Assembly (NCBI GenBank): GCA_963580455.1
Contig: OY756964.1
Location: 24,402,001-24,466,000 of the forward strand
Direction of reading: 5' to 3'
Source: Euonymus europaeus
Taxonomy: Eukaryota; Streptophyta; Magnoliopsida; Celastrales; Celastraceae
DNA: 64,000 bases
Under the pieces are notes generated by a model. The model did no database searches and had not been told where the DNA came from. It was given only the letters and a program-made list of their open reading frames with translations. Position numbers and translations under genes: made by a program. Shown here piece after piece: positions 45,615-57,365 of the stretch (position 1 is its first letter; each line of letters begins with the position of its first letter).

Positions 45615-48600
45615 TTAATGCCAAAGCTTGCTACAAAATCCATTGCGAGGCCTCTTGTTGGATACGATATCTGAAAAGGAGTCTACCATCTGTCCTGCCA
45701 AACTTTTTGGGTTATCAATCAGAGTTTGAATGAAGGTGTTGACCACCCTTCGTTCCTGCTCGTTTGATCTCAAGCTAAACCATGTTAGCAATTTCAACCT
45801 AAATTCCTGGTTAATATGACCATGACATTCCAGCCAACGAATAATCTTGACACAATACTCAAAGTTCTCGTCTAAGGAACCCGATCCATTTGCAAGGTGG
45901 AATGGTGACCCGTTTATCAGTGTGCTATCACATTCATGCATCTCTTCATTAAACTGTGCTGACCATTTTCTGCTAAGCTCTCCCCGAGAATCAACAGTTG
46001 GCACTTCTCCAGTGTGCCTACGGTTCCAGGTCTGGGAGTCACCACTACCATGCGATCTTGCTAAACCATTATTCTGCAACTCATGAGAAGCAGCGTCTTC
46101 ATTAGTCACAACTACACGCTCCAAAGTAAAACCATTATCTTCATCTCTCGACAATTCAAATGGAGGAGTTAGCTCTTCATTTAAATCAGGCACTGAAACA
46201 ACATTTAGGTCCAATCCACGTGAAACTGAAGGAAAATGATCGTCTTCTGGAGTTTCAGGCTTGATGTCTCTGCTTACTCCACAGCATTTTCCCAAATCAG
46301 CGCTGCAAACTTCAAAGCAGCCTTCCTGTTGAGCCCAAGCCAGACGCAGGATCTTCCCAAGGTCACGAACTTTGAATCCAGGACAATTGACTGAAAGCCA
46401 CCTGTTGACACTAGAAGAGCTTCTCCCATTCACTGCTTTATCTTTCTTACTATTCACGGCAACAACAGAATCTGGATTCTTGTGAATTATTTCTACACTC
46501 TTAGAGAAGCACTTGGCCTCGGAGTGACCTAAGTCTCCAACCTCTGTATAAGAAACAATACGAAAGGTATATTCAGTGCATGGCTGCAAATTGGATATCA
46601 GAAGCCTTCTCTGAGCTCTTGGAAAGACACAAACAGGCTCTTTTGTGTGTGTCTCTTCTTGACTCTTGCAATACCAGAGCTTGTAGCCCTTGACATCATT
46701 AGATGATGGAGTACACAGTTCAATCAATATAATCACAACGGAGGAAGGAGTTATATCTTCAAATACGAATTTGCAAGCAGAAGGAAGTGAGTCTTCTGCA
46801 AGAGAACAAGAACTTCATCATTCATATTAGTGGCTTTTATACTTGTTGCATCAACAAAGATAGCAGGAAGACATATATTATAGAATCTCACCTCTGCGGT
46901 TTGAATTAACATCAGAAATGGTAGCCAGCCACTTACATGCTTTGTCAATTGCATCAGAGCAAAGTTTCTGCATATCAGCAGCAACAGAGAGTCTGCTGAC
47001 TATGCCACGTGCCATCTTAGCATAAATTCCACTTATTGGCCCCACTTCTGTTTCAAGCTTAGCTTTTGCTTCTTTTACAATCTCATGCAGTTCTTTGAAC
47101 CTTGAGGTGCCATCCAGGAGCCGGTAGCTTAAGTATAGTCTATAAGATAGCACATCAACACGACGAGCATCCTTAGCTATACTTAGCTGCTTCCTCCAGC
47201 ATCTGCAAGTGTTAGTCAAATCATCCCACTCCCATCAGTTCAAGATTCAAAACAAATTAAAGGAACATAAGATACACCTGTAAAATTATTTTCTTTAAAT
47301 CATTTACTATTCTCGTAAGTTTCCAGGTCAAAGTTGAAAATGGTTGGCGGACCTCACCGTGTGTACTAACTAATAAAAGTAAAACCCCAACATGTGAAGT
47401 TGGCCAGCCCCATATAAGTTAGAACCAAGCTCTTCTGTCTATAGGGGACACTATCTTAAAGAAGAAAGCATACAGAAACAAGTCATGCAGAACAAAAAGA
47501 AAGAGACATTCAAAAGGTCATGCTTGCAAATCACAAAAACTGAACTTTTGATAAGAGAACAAGAAACAAAATTGCTCTGGTCGATTAGCGCATGTTCAAA
47601 ACCAAACAAGCTCAGGGAAAAAGAAAGGGGGAAAATGAAAAATCCAAGCAATGCAAACAACTTTGAAAATTGTACCCATAACTCAAGGGATCTAAGAAAT
47701 TTACTTACCCCAGTATTCCGGAAACTTTACCACAAGAAGCACAGCAGTAGCTACCGTCTAACTGCATCAATTGGCCAAGATTGACAACCCCCACTTTTTC
47801 ACGTTGCAGGGCACACTCAATGTGACATGATAACCCACAAGAGTCCCCGTCAGAAGCACAAACCAACCAGAGACTAGGGTCTTTATTATCATCAAACAAG
47901 TGACAGATGCAGCAGGAACATCTTTTGCAGAATGTGTCATTGATAGATAGAACAGCTCTGCAAGCTGTATTTTTACAGATCCACGAATTCGAATATCCAA
48001 GATCTGAAGACTGCTCTGCAGCAGGCGGAAGTCGCATAGGGTCATCTCCCTTTCTGCCTTGCTTCCTAGAAGATGGATGATTCTCGGGGCTAGAAGAAGT
48101 TTTTTTTTGCTCCTGCTTCTTAATCATCTTGCTAATTGTCTTCAAATGGTGTCCCACCTTGATTTTTGAAGAAGCCAAGCGTCTTTTGTCTTTATCAGAT
48201 CAAGTACAAAGAAGGTCCTTCTAAGGACCCGATTTTAGAAATTCATGAACGAGTTCTGGGCTTCTTGAAGCATCATCAGAATGCCCATTTTTATCTGGGG
48301 TGCTCTGTACACTTGAAGAAAGACTTTGAACACCAGAAGCTGGACAAGAAAAGGAAAGCGGTTTACACAATAAGAAGAAGGCTTTATGGGAAAGAGTACC
48401 AAATGAGAACATTCAGACCAACTGAAAAGATACAATGCTAAGATTAAAGAAATTCTACGCACGCAACGAAGCAATGAATACAAGGAAAAGTAAACAAATA
48501 TGAAATGTGGCGAGAAATGAGTAATAAAGCTAACTAGCACCCTCAGCAGAAAAAGAGCAACTTTTTCACGGTTATAAATGCAACTGGATCGCGAGGACGT

Positions 48601-48910
48601 AGGCATATAACAAGTAGAGAAACAAACAAACTATGTCATAAGCAAAACAAAACAAAAAAAAGAGTTGTAATAAACACCTATAAAGTACCCTAACAGTGAA
48701 ACCCGATTATATCTACTTAACATTGCATATGAAACCATTATCAATGCTCCAGATGCTACAAATAATTTCCCCTCAGCTTTTTTTATCATTAAGGAAGTGG
48801 TAATGCTAAACATATTCTATCAGACAAAAAGATAGATAGAGAGAAGGCAAGTGGGAATGATGAAGATAGAAGACTGTACCTTTGGCAAGCATTTTATCAT
48901 CTAAATCCAT
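45615..48910 (-). CDS. VIL1: VIN3-like 1 (VIL1/VRN5-type) PHD-FNIII-VID protein, with two in-frame stops near the N-terminus
   Basis: Four coding exons on the minus strand keep frame throughout: 48910-48880, 48339-47709, 47202-46892 and 46795-45615. VIN3-family proteins act with Polycomb repressive complex 2 in epigenetic silencing. Seen: a Cys/His-rich PHD region (WICKNTACRAV...CKRCSCCICHLFDDNKDPSLW...CHIECALQ); a fibronectin III domain (about 46,480-46,790); the conserved GLDLNVVSVPDLNEELTPPF; and a C-terminal VID domain ending RPRNGFCSKLWH. In exon 2 the family motif EFLKSGP-KK-LL-TC is broken by TAG (48223-48221) and TGA (48202-48200). The reading frame on both sides is intact and the phases still match. 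From the first in-frame ATG after the stops (48127) a 636-residue protein with all three domains remains; as I recall, Arabidopsis VRN5 also starts near there. The conventional ATG would give only 49 residues. A 5'-UTR intron lies at 48961-49612. Whether this is a pseudogene or a shorter functional gene is open. Confidence 0.85.
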
Positions 48911-48960
48911 TTACAAGTATCACAGATTCACAATCTTAACAGCCCTCCACAGCCCCTCCC

Positions 48961-49612
48961 TGTAACAATAAAAAAAAGACAAGAATGGCTTTATAAAACT
49001 CAAATTTTATTCAGCGTTCAAAAACAAACCAATGGCCAACCAAATACCGTTTAATATTCATGAAAATCCTTTCACATTAATCAAAATATTCAGGAAAAAA
49101 AAATAAAAACAAAGAAGCATTCGGGAACAATGCACGAGACTAAAATATGTGTGAATGCAGAAGGTTTTCGTTTTCCATTATAGGATTAATTTCTGCTTTC
49201 CTTTTTTGTCCCCCATTTATTCCCGTTATTACATTGCCGCTAACGAATGATGAATGAAAAACAACATTAAGCTACAATGAGAAGAATTTTTAAAAAAATA
49301 ATTGGACTCAGTTGAAGTCGTAAAATATCTGCCTTTAGCTAAACAAAACGCATAAACCACCAAAGCTAATGAAAACTTATAGAAGCATTGTGTAGTTACC
49401 GATGAACAATTCCTACACCAAAGTAATTTTTTCATAGAAACTCAAAGGTACAAACAAATCATACGAATTCACAACCAGAAGCGATCCGAATTCGCTTACA
49501 CAAAATCGAACTTAAATAGAAGACTAATAAAACGGTAACAGTAGCGGATCTGAAGCACACAAGAGTCCAAAATTCGAAACAAATAAATCTACAACACAAA
49601 CGAATCCAAGTA
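48961..49612 (-). other. Probable 5'-UTR intron of the VIL1-like gene
   Basis: Minus-strand donor ATTACAG|GTACTT at 49613/49612 and acceptor GTTACAG|GGAGG at 48961/48960. The sequence between is AT-rich and non-coding. Confidence 0.5.
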
Positions 49613-49760
49613 CCTGTAATGGGGGAGGAGAATCTAGGGTTTTAATTGAGCCAAACTCGACGAATTTCGTTAGAGAGAGACAGAGACATAGATCCCGCGA
49701 ATCCAAAGAAAGAGAGGAGAGAAACGTCGTCGTCGTGAGTTGGTTGTTTAGACGAGACTT

Positions 49761-51811
49761 GTGATTTTTCCTGGTTTCGAGCTAATAGAGCGAGTGGAGG
49801 TCACGCATTTCTTCAGCGCGTCTGTAGCATTGGTTTTGCTGGAGCAAAAAGGACGTACAGAAAAGCACCGTCAACTGCAGCTGTATCACTGCAATTGGGG
49901 CGTGTGCATCTCCGAACATAAAAGGGCGCGTGATAATCATTTATATATGAAATTGAATTTATCCTTTTATTTTAATTTTCGCGTCCAGAATCCACTCAAT
50001 GAATCCTCTCTCCCTAATTAGGTTTCTTTTGTCAAATCAAAAGAAAATTAATAAAATAATTATTAAATTATTTTCAAGTAAATGAGTCATGTGGGTGTGA
50101 TTCAAGTGTTGTCCAATCAAGGGCACTTTAGATCTTTCCACCTCCAATTTTGTTCCCGAATCCGACAAGTCCAAGACCATACCCATATCGGCTCTAATGC
50201 GAATCTGAAAAACTTGACTATTGAATTTGTTCTGAAACAAGCTTCACGGTGCGATTCCAGAGTTCATCGGAGACTTGCCGGACTTATAGATGGTGAGGAA
50301 TCGTCCTGAACTCTCAGACAAACTCTGTGGCAAGACTATTGCAGCAAGAGTTCAGCTTTATGGTTGCTACATGTTCTATCAGGTTGTTGGGTACTAGACT
50401 CGTAGAGCATATCTCGGATAAATAACAGGTATGTTGACCGGATCAGACTGTTATAGAAGGCCTAATCCATTAGGATTTGTGAGAATGAAACTAAATTCAT
50501 CTTCCTCCTCCTCCTATTCTTGCTCTTCTTTTGATTATCCTTTATCTTCTCGTCCTATCTATAACCTCAATTTTGCTTCAAAATCTTTGTAAAATTTACC
50601 ATTCATTTCAACAAGATCATACGAGGAACTGCGATTAATGGAGTGCATTATTTGAGTGCTCACTTTTTGTGTCAAATCAGTAGGGGTGGGTAGGGGTATA
50701 GAGGATTCGTTTAACAATATCCTTCGTCGTTCCTTCCTTGTATTATTGACAGCAAACGTGTCCAGCCAATTCCACTTCATTCAGCACAAAAATAAAATAT
50801 TGCATGAGATACTAGATCACAATAATGTTATCTTAAACGTGTTCAGTCAATTTCAGTCCTTTCGGATTCGATAGTGCTTCTTTAAAATACAAATAAAAAA
50901 TCATAATTTTTTTTTTATAAAAGAAAAAAAAGTCATAGTTGAAATCATATTTCTTTAATTAAGGAAAATATGCAAAGAAATTAATTCATAGCATACGGTT
51001 AAATAGACATTTCATCTCCGCGGACCAAGGAGTGATTTGACGTGAGGTGAACTATTGAAGCTCAATTTTCTTGTGAGGATTGGTTGAATGCATGACTTAT
51101 TTCTCATGAACCCATTTTTAGAAGTTTTCGTATACGAAATTAAGATATCTCATTGATATTTTATCAGGGAGTGTGACTCTCAAAATGTTGAGGAGATGGT
51201 TTTGAAATCGATATCATGGATTTATATAAAAATGCTAAGAATCAATTCAACCAATTTCTTTTGTTGAGATAGGATCGAAAGACCCGCCTATCAATCCGTA
51301 CATTCGAATTATTGATATGAGATAAATCACAAGTTATGCGGCCTAAAAATAAAAGAAGACTGACAACTTTCAAATAAATCACACGAATTTTGTGAATAAC
51401 TTTTTTTATACACGTCAAATTTGGACTTCATCCTATCCACACCCGAACATACCCATATGCTTTGGGGGAGTCGGCGGATTGTTTGTGGTATAGCAATATT
51501 GCTACAACAAATTTTGTTTCATTCCGTTCAATTACTGTAGCCCTTTCCATATTGAAAATTCTCTGTCAAATCAAAAAAGGGCACTAAATGTCAAATCTCT
51601 GAACACAATCCCAGCAATAACCATCAGCCGCCAGCTGAAGTAATTATAGGATTGCTAAGCATGCCTATATTGTGATCATGAAGCGTGATTGGATCTTGTC
51701 CTGTAAAATTGGGAAATTACATCTTTAGTCCCTTCGTCTATGCTCCATAATCAATTTAGTCCTCTAACTTTTCCTTTTATATTTTCAAAAAAATCATGTC
51801 ATTATTTAAAG
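49761..51811. other. Intergenic region, VIL1 promoter side
   Basis: About 2 kb without a recognisable gene. The part nearest 49,760 should hold the VIL1-like promoter. From about 51,713 the sequence matches in inverted form the far side of MULE-2, so it is the left half of an older repeat. Confidence 0.45.
51713..51811. repeat. Left part of an older repeat split by MULE-2
   Basis: AAATTACATCTTTAGTCCC...TCAATTTAGTCCTC here corresponds in inverted orientation to GACTAAATTGACTACGTAGC...GGCGTAATTTAC at 56,480-56,560. These look like the terminal repeats of an older element into which MULE-2 inserted. Confidence 0.55.
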
Positions 51812-52020
51812 GGGGCAAGTAACGGTTTCACCCTTGTACTTTCAAAAAAACGGCCACTTGAGCCCCTAAACTTTTTTTTGGATCAAATGGACCCTTTTAC
51901 TTAGCAAAGAAGACCACGTTACCCCCTACGTATGTTTTCCGTCCAAAAAGTGGTGATGTGACAGTTAAATGCTCACATGGAATTTTGATTTTTAAAAATT
52001 TAAAAATGATGTGGAGAAAA
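51812..52020. repeat. Left terminal inverted repeat of MULE-2
   Basis: It matches the reverse complement of the right end through GGATCAAATGGACCCTTTTA and on to the word ATGATGTGGA. There are scattered differences and a few small gaps. Confidence 0.85.
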
Positions 52021-53007
52021 ACGTATACACCATGGAACCCTAACATTCTAACTCCAAAATCCCTTATTCACTTAATTTGGAACCCTAGTTTTGTAACTCA
52101 ATACTGCTCGTTGTTCTCCATTGTCTTCCTGGCGCTAAGAAGCTCATATTCACGTAATCCCGATGTTGTTGAGTCTAGTCGAGTAGGTATGTTCTTCATT
52201 ATTTTCCTTTTCGGCACCAATTTTGTTTCATTGCTATGATGTGTTTCGATTTTATACTAGCCTCTGCCTGATTTAGTTATCCTATGGGTTTCAAAGATGG
52301 GTTCGATTATGGGTTCTGGGTTTGATTTTGGGGTTCGATTTTGGTTATAGTAATGGGTTCGATTGATTGATTCTGGATTTCATTTATGTTCTAGTCTTGA
52401 TTATTGGTTTTGATTTCGGGTCTCGATTTGATCATTTGGTTCAAATCTTTTTCTTGGTTTTGCTTCTTGATTTTGGTCATATTTCTGGGTTGTCCCTTAT
52501 GGGTTCAATTGCGTGATTATTTGTGCTGACCTCCTCTCCCATTTCTTCTAGCTTGCAGTCTGTCTTCTAGAAATTGCGAACTTACTGGTGCTGGTATTTG
52601 TGGTATTCTGCTTCCATTGTGAGGTAATTTCCTCATCGTTATAGTTTCTCGATCCCAATTAGGTGGTTTTGTGAGCATTGGTTTCATTTTTGCTGTTATT
52701 GTTTCCTAAATTGTGGTTCTGGTTGCTTAGCTCTGAAATTTGAGGCAGTGTTTTCTGCAATCTGTAGTGTTTTTTGGGTGCTTAGCTCTGGAATTAGAGG
52801 GATTTGTCTTGTATTGGATTTGTGCTGCAATTTTTTTTATGGCTTTAATAGTTGCTATTTGTGCATTTAATAGTTGCTGCCATGAGCATTCCTTGGGAAT
52901 TTTTGCTGCTTTTGAGGGCATGTCCTACTGTACTGGTTTCATTTCCCTTCAGAACTTGTAGCCATAGTAACTTTGTGTTTCTAATCATTATGTTAGGGTT
53001 TTCTGAA

Positions 53008-55677
53008 ATGGTTAAGCATAAGGTCAGAGCATTTAGAAGAGAAGCTTTGCTAACTTATACGAGTTCTGATTCTGATCATAGCACTGATGAGTATGAAGAG
53101 GAGATCTTACCTGTAGACAACTCTTCTGAGGATGATGAAGAAGTGGTTAATGCTAGAGATAAGCTGAAGAAGTACGGCAGAGGGTGGCAATCTGTAGCTC
53201 TGTTACATGAGAATGAGGATGAGATTACAGAACCTGATAAGGAGGGAGATGAGTCAATTGATGAGGAGATTGAAAATGCAGCTGCTGAGGTGCAAATGGA
53301 TGATAGCAGTGATGAGTCAGATTATGTTCCTAGTGAGTATTTTGAGTCTTCAGATCCGGGCAGTTACAGAGACAGCACAGAGGAGGATGTAGAGCTAAGG
53401 GATGAGGCTCTACGAAAGAAGAGCAGGTTCCCCGCATATAAAAAACAGAAAGGCATCCCTGTTTTTGAATTAGGTATGTTGTTTGATAGTAATGCTGAAT
53501 TTAAGGAAGCTATTACTGAATATGCAATTACTACACGTCATGAAATTAGATTTACTAAGAATGAGCCCACTAGGTGTAGAGCTAAGTGTGTAGGGAGTGT
53601 TGGTTGTCCATGGCTAATTTTTGGCTCATTTAATAAAGATGTTGATGGTTTTCAAGTAAAAACTTATGTTCCTGATCACTCATGTGAGCCTAAAAGGGGT
53701 TTGAAGAGGTTGACACAAAAGTTCTTAGTCTCTAAATTCTATGATGTGGTTGCTGCCCATCCTGATATTAAACTTAAGTATTTGAAGTCTTTCATGGAGA
53801 AGATACTTGAACTAGATGTTAACTTGACTCTATGCAAGCGAGTTAAGAAAAAAATAGTTCAAGATTTGGCTGGAAACTGTGTTAAAGAATATGGAAGACT
53901 GAGAGACTATGCAGAAGAGTTGCTTGTGTCCAACCCAGGCACTACTGTTTCTCTGTTGACTGACAGGGATCATGAGAATGATCCACTAAGGTTTAAAGCT
54001 TTTTACTGCTGTTTTCAAAGTTGCAAAGATGGGTTTTTAAATGGGTGTAGGTCTGTTTTGGGAATTGATGGGTGCTTTCTTAAAGGGTTGGTTAAAGGGG
54101 AGCTTCTTGCAGCAGTTGGTAGGGATGGGAATAACCAAATGTTCCCATTGGCTTGGGCAGTAGTTCTTGTTGAGAATACTGAAAGTTGGACATGGTTTCT
54201 GAATTTATTGAAGCATGACATAGGATCTGCGGAGGGGCAGGGCTTTACTTTGATAAGTGATAGGCAGAAGGTAATCATTTTTTTTCTTCTTAATATTCTA
54301 TATTAATTTGGCCAAAACATGGGCTCGGCTTAATTGATTTCCTCCATCTTGTAGGGTTTAGTTGGTGCAGTGGTTGATACTTGGCCAAAAGCAGAACATA
54401 GGTTCTGTTGTCGTCATTTGTATGCCAATTGGTCCAAGACTCATTCAGGACGGAGCTTGAAAAACAAATTCTGGAACCTTGCAAAATCTACCAACAAACA
54501 TGACTTCGACAAGAATTACAAAGAACTTGAGAGGGCAAACCCAGCTGCAGCCAAGGATTTGATGCTTGTTGCACCAAAATATTGGTGCAAAGCTTTCTTC
54601 AATCCTTTTTCAAGATGTGATTGCGATAACAACTTGTGTGAAGCTTTCAATGGCACCATTGTGGAAGCAAGAAGTAAGTCCATAATATCCATGCTTGAAG
54701 ACATAAGAAGGGCAGTTATGAGAAGAATAATAGACAAAAGAGCTGCTGTCAATTCATGGAAAAATGATTGGGGTCCACTAATCAACAGGAAGTTCCAAAC
54801 CAATGTCAAAGAGAGTTTTCTATGGGTGTCTGAATGGAATGGTGGAGGAAGCTTTGAGGTTAAATGTGGTAGATTTCAGTATGTTGTTAGATTGAGAGAG
54901 GGAGTGTGTTCATGTGGTGCTTGGGAGCTACCTGGAATTCCATGTCCTCATGCAATACGTGCAGTGCATGACAATGGTGAGAAAGCTGAAAATTATATCA
55001 ACTTATGGTATAGGACACCTACATACATGAGAGCTTATCAGAGGCCACTAGAACCTATAAGGGGGGAAAATATGTGGCCAATTAGTGATGGAGATGCAGT
55101 TGTCCCTCCAAAGCTAAGGAAGATGCCGGGTAGACCTAAGAAAAAAAAGAGAAGGGAACATAATGAGATGGTTGTCAAGCATAAGATGTCCCGAGAAGGA
55201 AGGAGCATGACTTGTCATGTTTGCAAGGGAAAAGGACATAATGCAAGAAGCAAGACTTGTCCGGGTAGGGGAGGTAGTAGCAGTCAGAGGAGTGAAATAA
55301 CTGACCTAACCGAGACTCCTACACCAACACAAGAGGGTCTTGGTTCTGCTAATGCTCCTCTTGTTAGTGCTTCGACAAGAACTAGTGGCTCAAGCAATAA
55401 ATATGTTAGTCCTTTCCACAAGGAAAATAAGCCAAAGACCAAGCCAAGGAAGAGTGTGCTTACTGGCATAGGCCTCTACATCAATCCTGAAACTGGACGT
55501 TCCATTTTGAATGTAAGTCTATTAAAATTTTCTCCATTTATTATGCTTGAAATAATGGTTGAATGTGATTATGGTTTTTATTGTTTGTAGCCTGGAACAT
55601 CTATGTCGAGGGTCATCGATCGTGGAAGTAAAAAATCCAAGACAGGATCCAATGACAAGAGCCATCCAGAACAGTAG
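53008..55677 (+). CDS. MULE transposase (MuDR type) of MULE-2
   Basis: Three exons join in frame: 53008-54270, 54355-55512 and 55591-55677, giving 835 residues. The start MVKHKVRAFRRE was chosen; an in-frame ATG six codons upstream (52990) is possible. Parts: an acidic N-terminus; a MuDR DNA-binding domain (about 150-225, with RCRAKCVGSVGCPW); the DDE nuclease with Asp354 (LGIDGCFLKG), Asp418 (LISDRQKG) and Glu517 (NLCEAFNG); a SWIM finger (CSCGAWELPGIPCPH); a zinc knuckle (CHVCKGKGHNARSKTC) in which His and the last Cys are six residues apart instead of the usual four; and a Ser/Thr-rich tail. No stop or frameshift interrupts it. It is only distantly like the MULE-1 protein. Confidence 0.93.
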
Positions 55678-55678
55678 T

Positions 55679-55890
55679 ATTGGTTTATGCATTGAGTGTT
55701 GGTTTGTATTCATGGATTGGTTTATGCATTGAGAGCTGGTTTTCTGTTGGTTTATGCATTGAGAGTTGTTTTTCTGTTGGATTTTATGGACTTATGTTGC
55801 ATTGACTGTTGGTTTGTATTCATGGATTGGTTTGAGATTTTATTCATGTTGGTTTCTGCCCAGGAGCGTATGAAACTGATTACCTTGATT
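55679..55890 (+). repeat. Short tandem repeats after the MULE-2 transposase
   Basis: Variants of TTGGTTTATGCATTGAGAG and GTTGGTTTGTATTCATGGA recur several times in about 200 bases just after the stop codon. They are probably part of the 3' subterminal region of the element. Confidence 0.8.
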
Positions 55891-56107
55891 TTTCTGGTTT
55901 GAGATGTGTTGGATTGTATGAAACTGATTTTAATACAGGGGCTCATTTGAACCACTTTTCTGGAGTACAGGGGCTTATTTGGCCTACTTATTGAACTATA
56001 AGGGCTTCAATGACCCTTCTCAATCAGTTAAATGAGCTGAAAAAATGCTTCGAAATTATACTTCAGAATTTTTAAATGCCATGTGTCATCGTTTCAATGC
56101 CACATAA

Positions 56108-56316
56108 TTTTTTTTCCACATCAATATTTATTTATTAGAATTACAAATTCCATGTCAACACTTAACTGCCACATCAGCCCTTCTTGGATGGAAAACATGT
56201 CAAGGGGTAACGTGGCCTTCTTTGCGAAGTAAAAGGGTCCATTTGATCCAAAAAAAAATTTAGGGGCTTAAGTGATCCTTTTTTGAAAGTACAGGGGCGA
56301 AACCGTTACTTGTCCC
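56108..56316. repeat. Right terminal inverted repeat of MULE-2
   Basis: Reverse complement of the left terminal repeat, ending ...GTTACTTGTCCC. Confidence 0.85.
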
Positions 56317-56565
56317 AACTTGAAATCCCTCAATCTCATTTGTTCAAAAACAAATTAGTCTAAATTGAAATTAAGGACTTAATTGACTGTGTAGAATAAG
56401 TTGAAGGAAAAAGAAGTTATTTTAAAAGATATAATCGTGGCTTTATAAATTACAAGTTTGAGGACCCAATTAGGGACTAAATTGACTACGTAGCATAAGT
56501 TGAAGGACAAATAAGTTATTTTAAAGCAATATAATTGTAGAGAATTAAGGCGTAATTTACATATT
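56317..56565. repeat. Right part of the older repeat split by MULE-2
   Basis: It contains two tandem variants of GACTAAATTGACT(A/G)(C/T)GTAG...AAGTTGAAGGA (about 56,375-56,415 and 56,475-56,515) and ends GGCGTAATTTAC, the inverse of the left part at 51,713. Confidence 0.55.
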
Positions 56566-57365
56566 AGCAATTAAACAACTTCAGTTGCCATCTATGACTT
56601 CCGCCGTCACTGTAGCTTCAGACCATGACAGTCAACTGAAACATATAAAAGGCCAGTGTCCCGTTAACACCGTAAAGTAAATATCGCCATTTTGATCTTT
56701 CTTATTTCTTACCATCTCCGATTCTCTCTCTCTCTGACAATTTTTTAGGAAGAGTAGTATATTGGGTTCGCTTTACAAACCAATCGCAATCCCTTGAAAG
56801 ATCTGTACATCTCTCTCTATTGGTGCGAGAGAGAGGCGAAATCTAACTTGTTCAAAGTCTGCTGCAAGAAACAGTAGAAAAGCTGTTGTGCTTTATCTTC
56901 TGCTTTCAGGTCAGTTTCTTTAATTTTTATTTTCCGTTTTAGGGTTCCAGACATTGCAATTAGTGTTTATTAGGTTTGATTAGCTTCAGTTCCTCAGATC
57001 CCTCGATTTATATTGTGGAATTGTGATGTAATTGTGGTTTTCTTTAGGCACTGTTTGCTTCTTCTAAAAAAATGTAGGCATGCAAATAGTTTGATTTGGA
57101 TTTATTCTACTTACAAAGGCTTTTGCCTTGAGCAAGTATTTGGATTTGTCGAGGTGATTGTATTGCATTGATTTTCTAGTCAATTTCATATTGAATTCCA
57201 AAGTTAGCTTTATTAGGCTTTTGATAAATCAAGATGGGAAATGATCTTTTGTCTCTCTGACTTGGATGACTTAATGTCACTTTTGAATAATTCAATTACT
57301 TTCTTCAGTAATATTGTGTTGTAGATTATCTGATTTTGGTTTTTTTACTGATGCAGCTTGTGAAC
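56566..57365 (+). other. Promoter, leader exon and leader intron of the AGD14-like gene
   Basis: A CT-rich leader begins around 56,720. A donor (CTTTCAG|GTCAGTTT) lies at about 56,910 and an acceptor (GATGCAG|CTTGTGAAC) just before the start codon at 57366. The older repeat and MULE-2 end only about 150-400 bases upstream of the leader, so little native promoter remains. Confidence 0.5.

Larger units (their letters stand above)
51812..56316 (+). mobile_element. Mutator-like element MULE-2, full length
   Basis: The 4,505-bp element has inverted repeats of about 200 bp: 51812-52020 starting GGGGCAAGTAACGGTTTC, and 56108-56316 ending ...CCGTTACTTGTCCC. It carries an intact transposase gene on the plus strand. 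The terminal repeats differ entirely from those of MULE-1, so it is another family. A target duplication is not clear (TATTTAAAG on the left, AACTTGAAA on the right), which suggests an older insertion. Confidence 0.9.

Noticed and set aside
48177..48226. A tiny intron that would remove both VIL1 stop codons
   Set aside because: A GT...AG pair about 46 bases apart can be drawn, but this is shorter than known plant introns and would remove conserved residues.
51802..56325. Target duplication for MULE-2
   Set aside because: TATTTAAAG on the left and AACTTGAAA on the right agree at only about half the positions. It is not good enough to claim.
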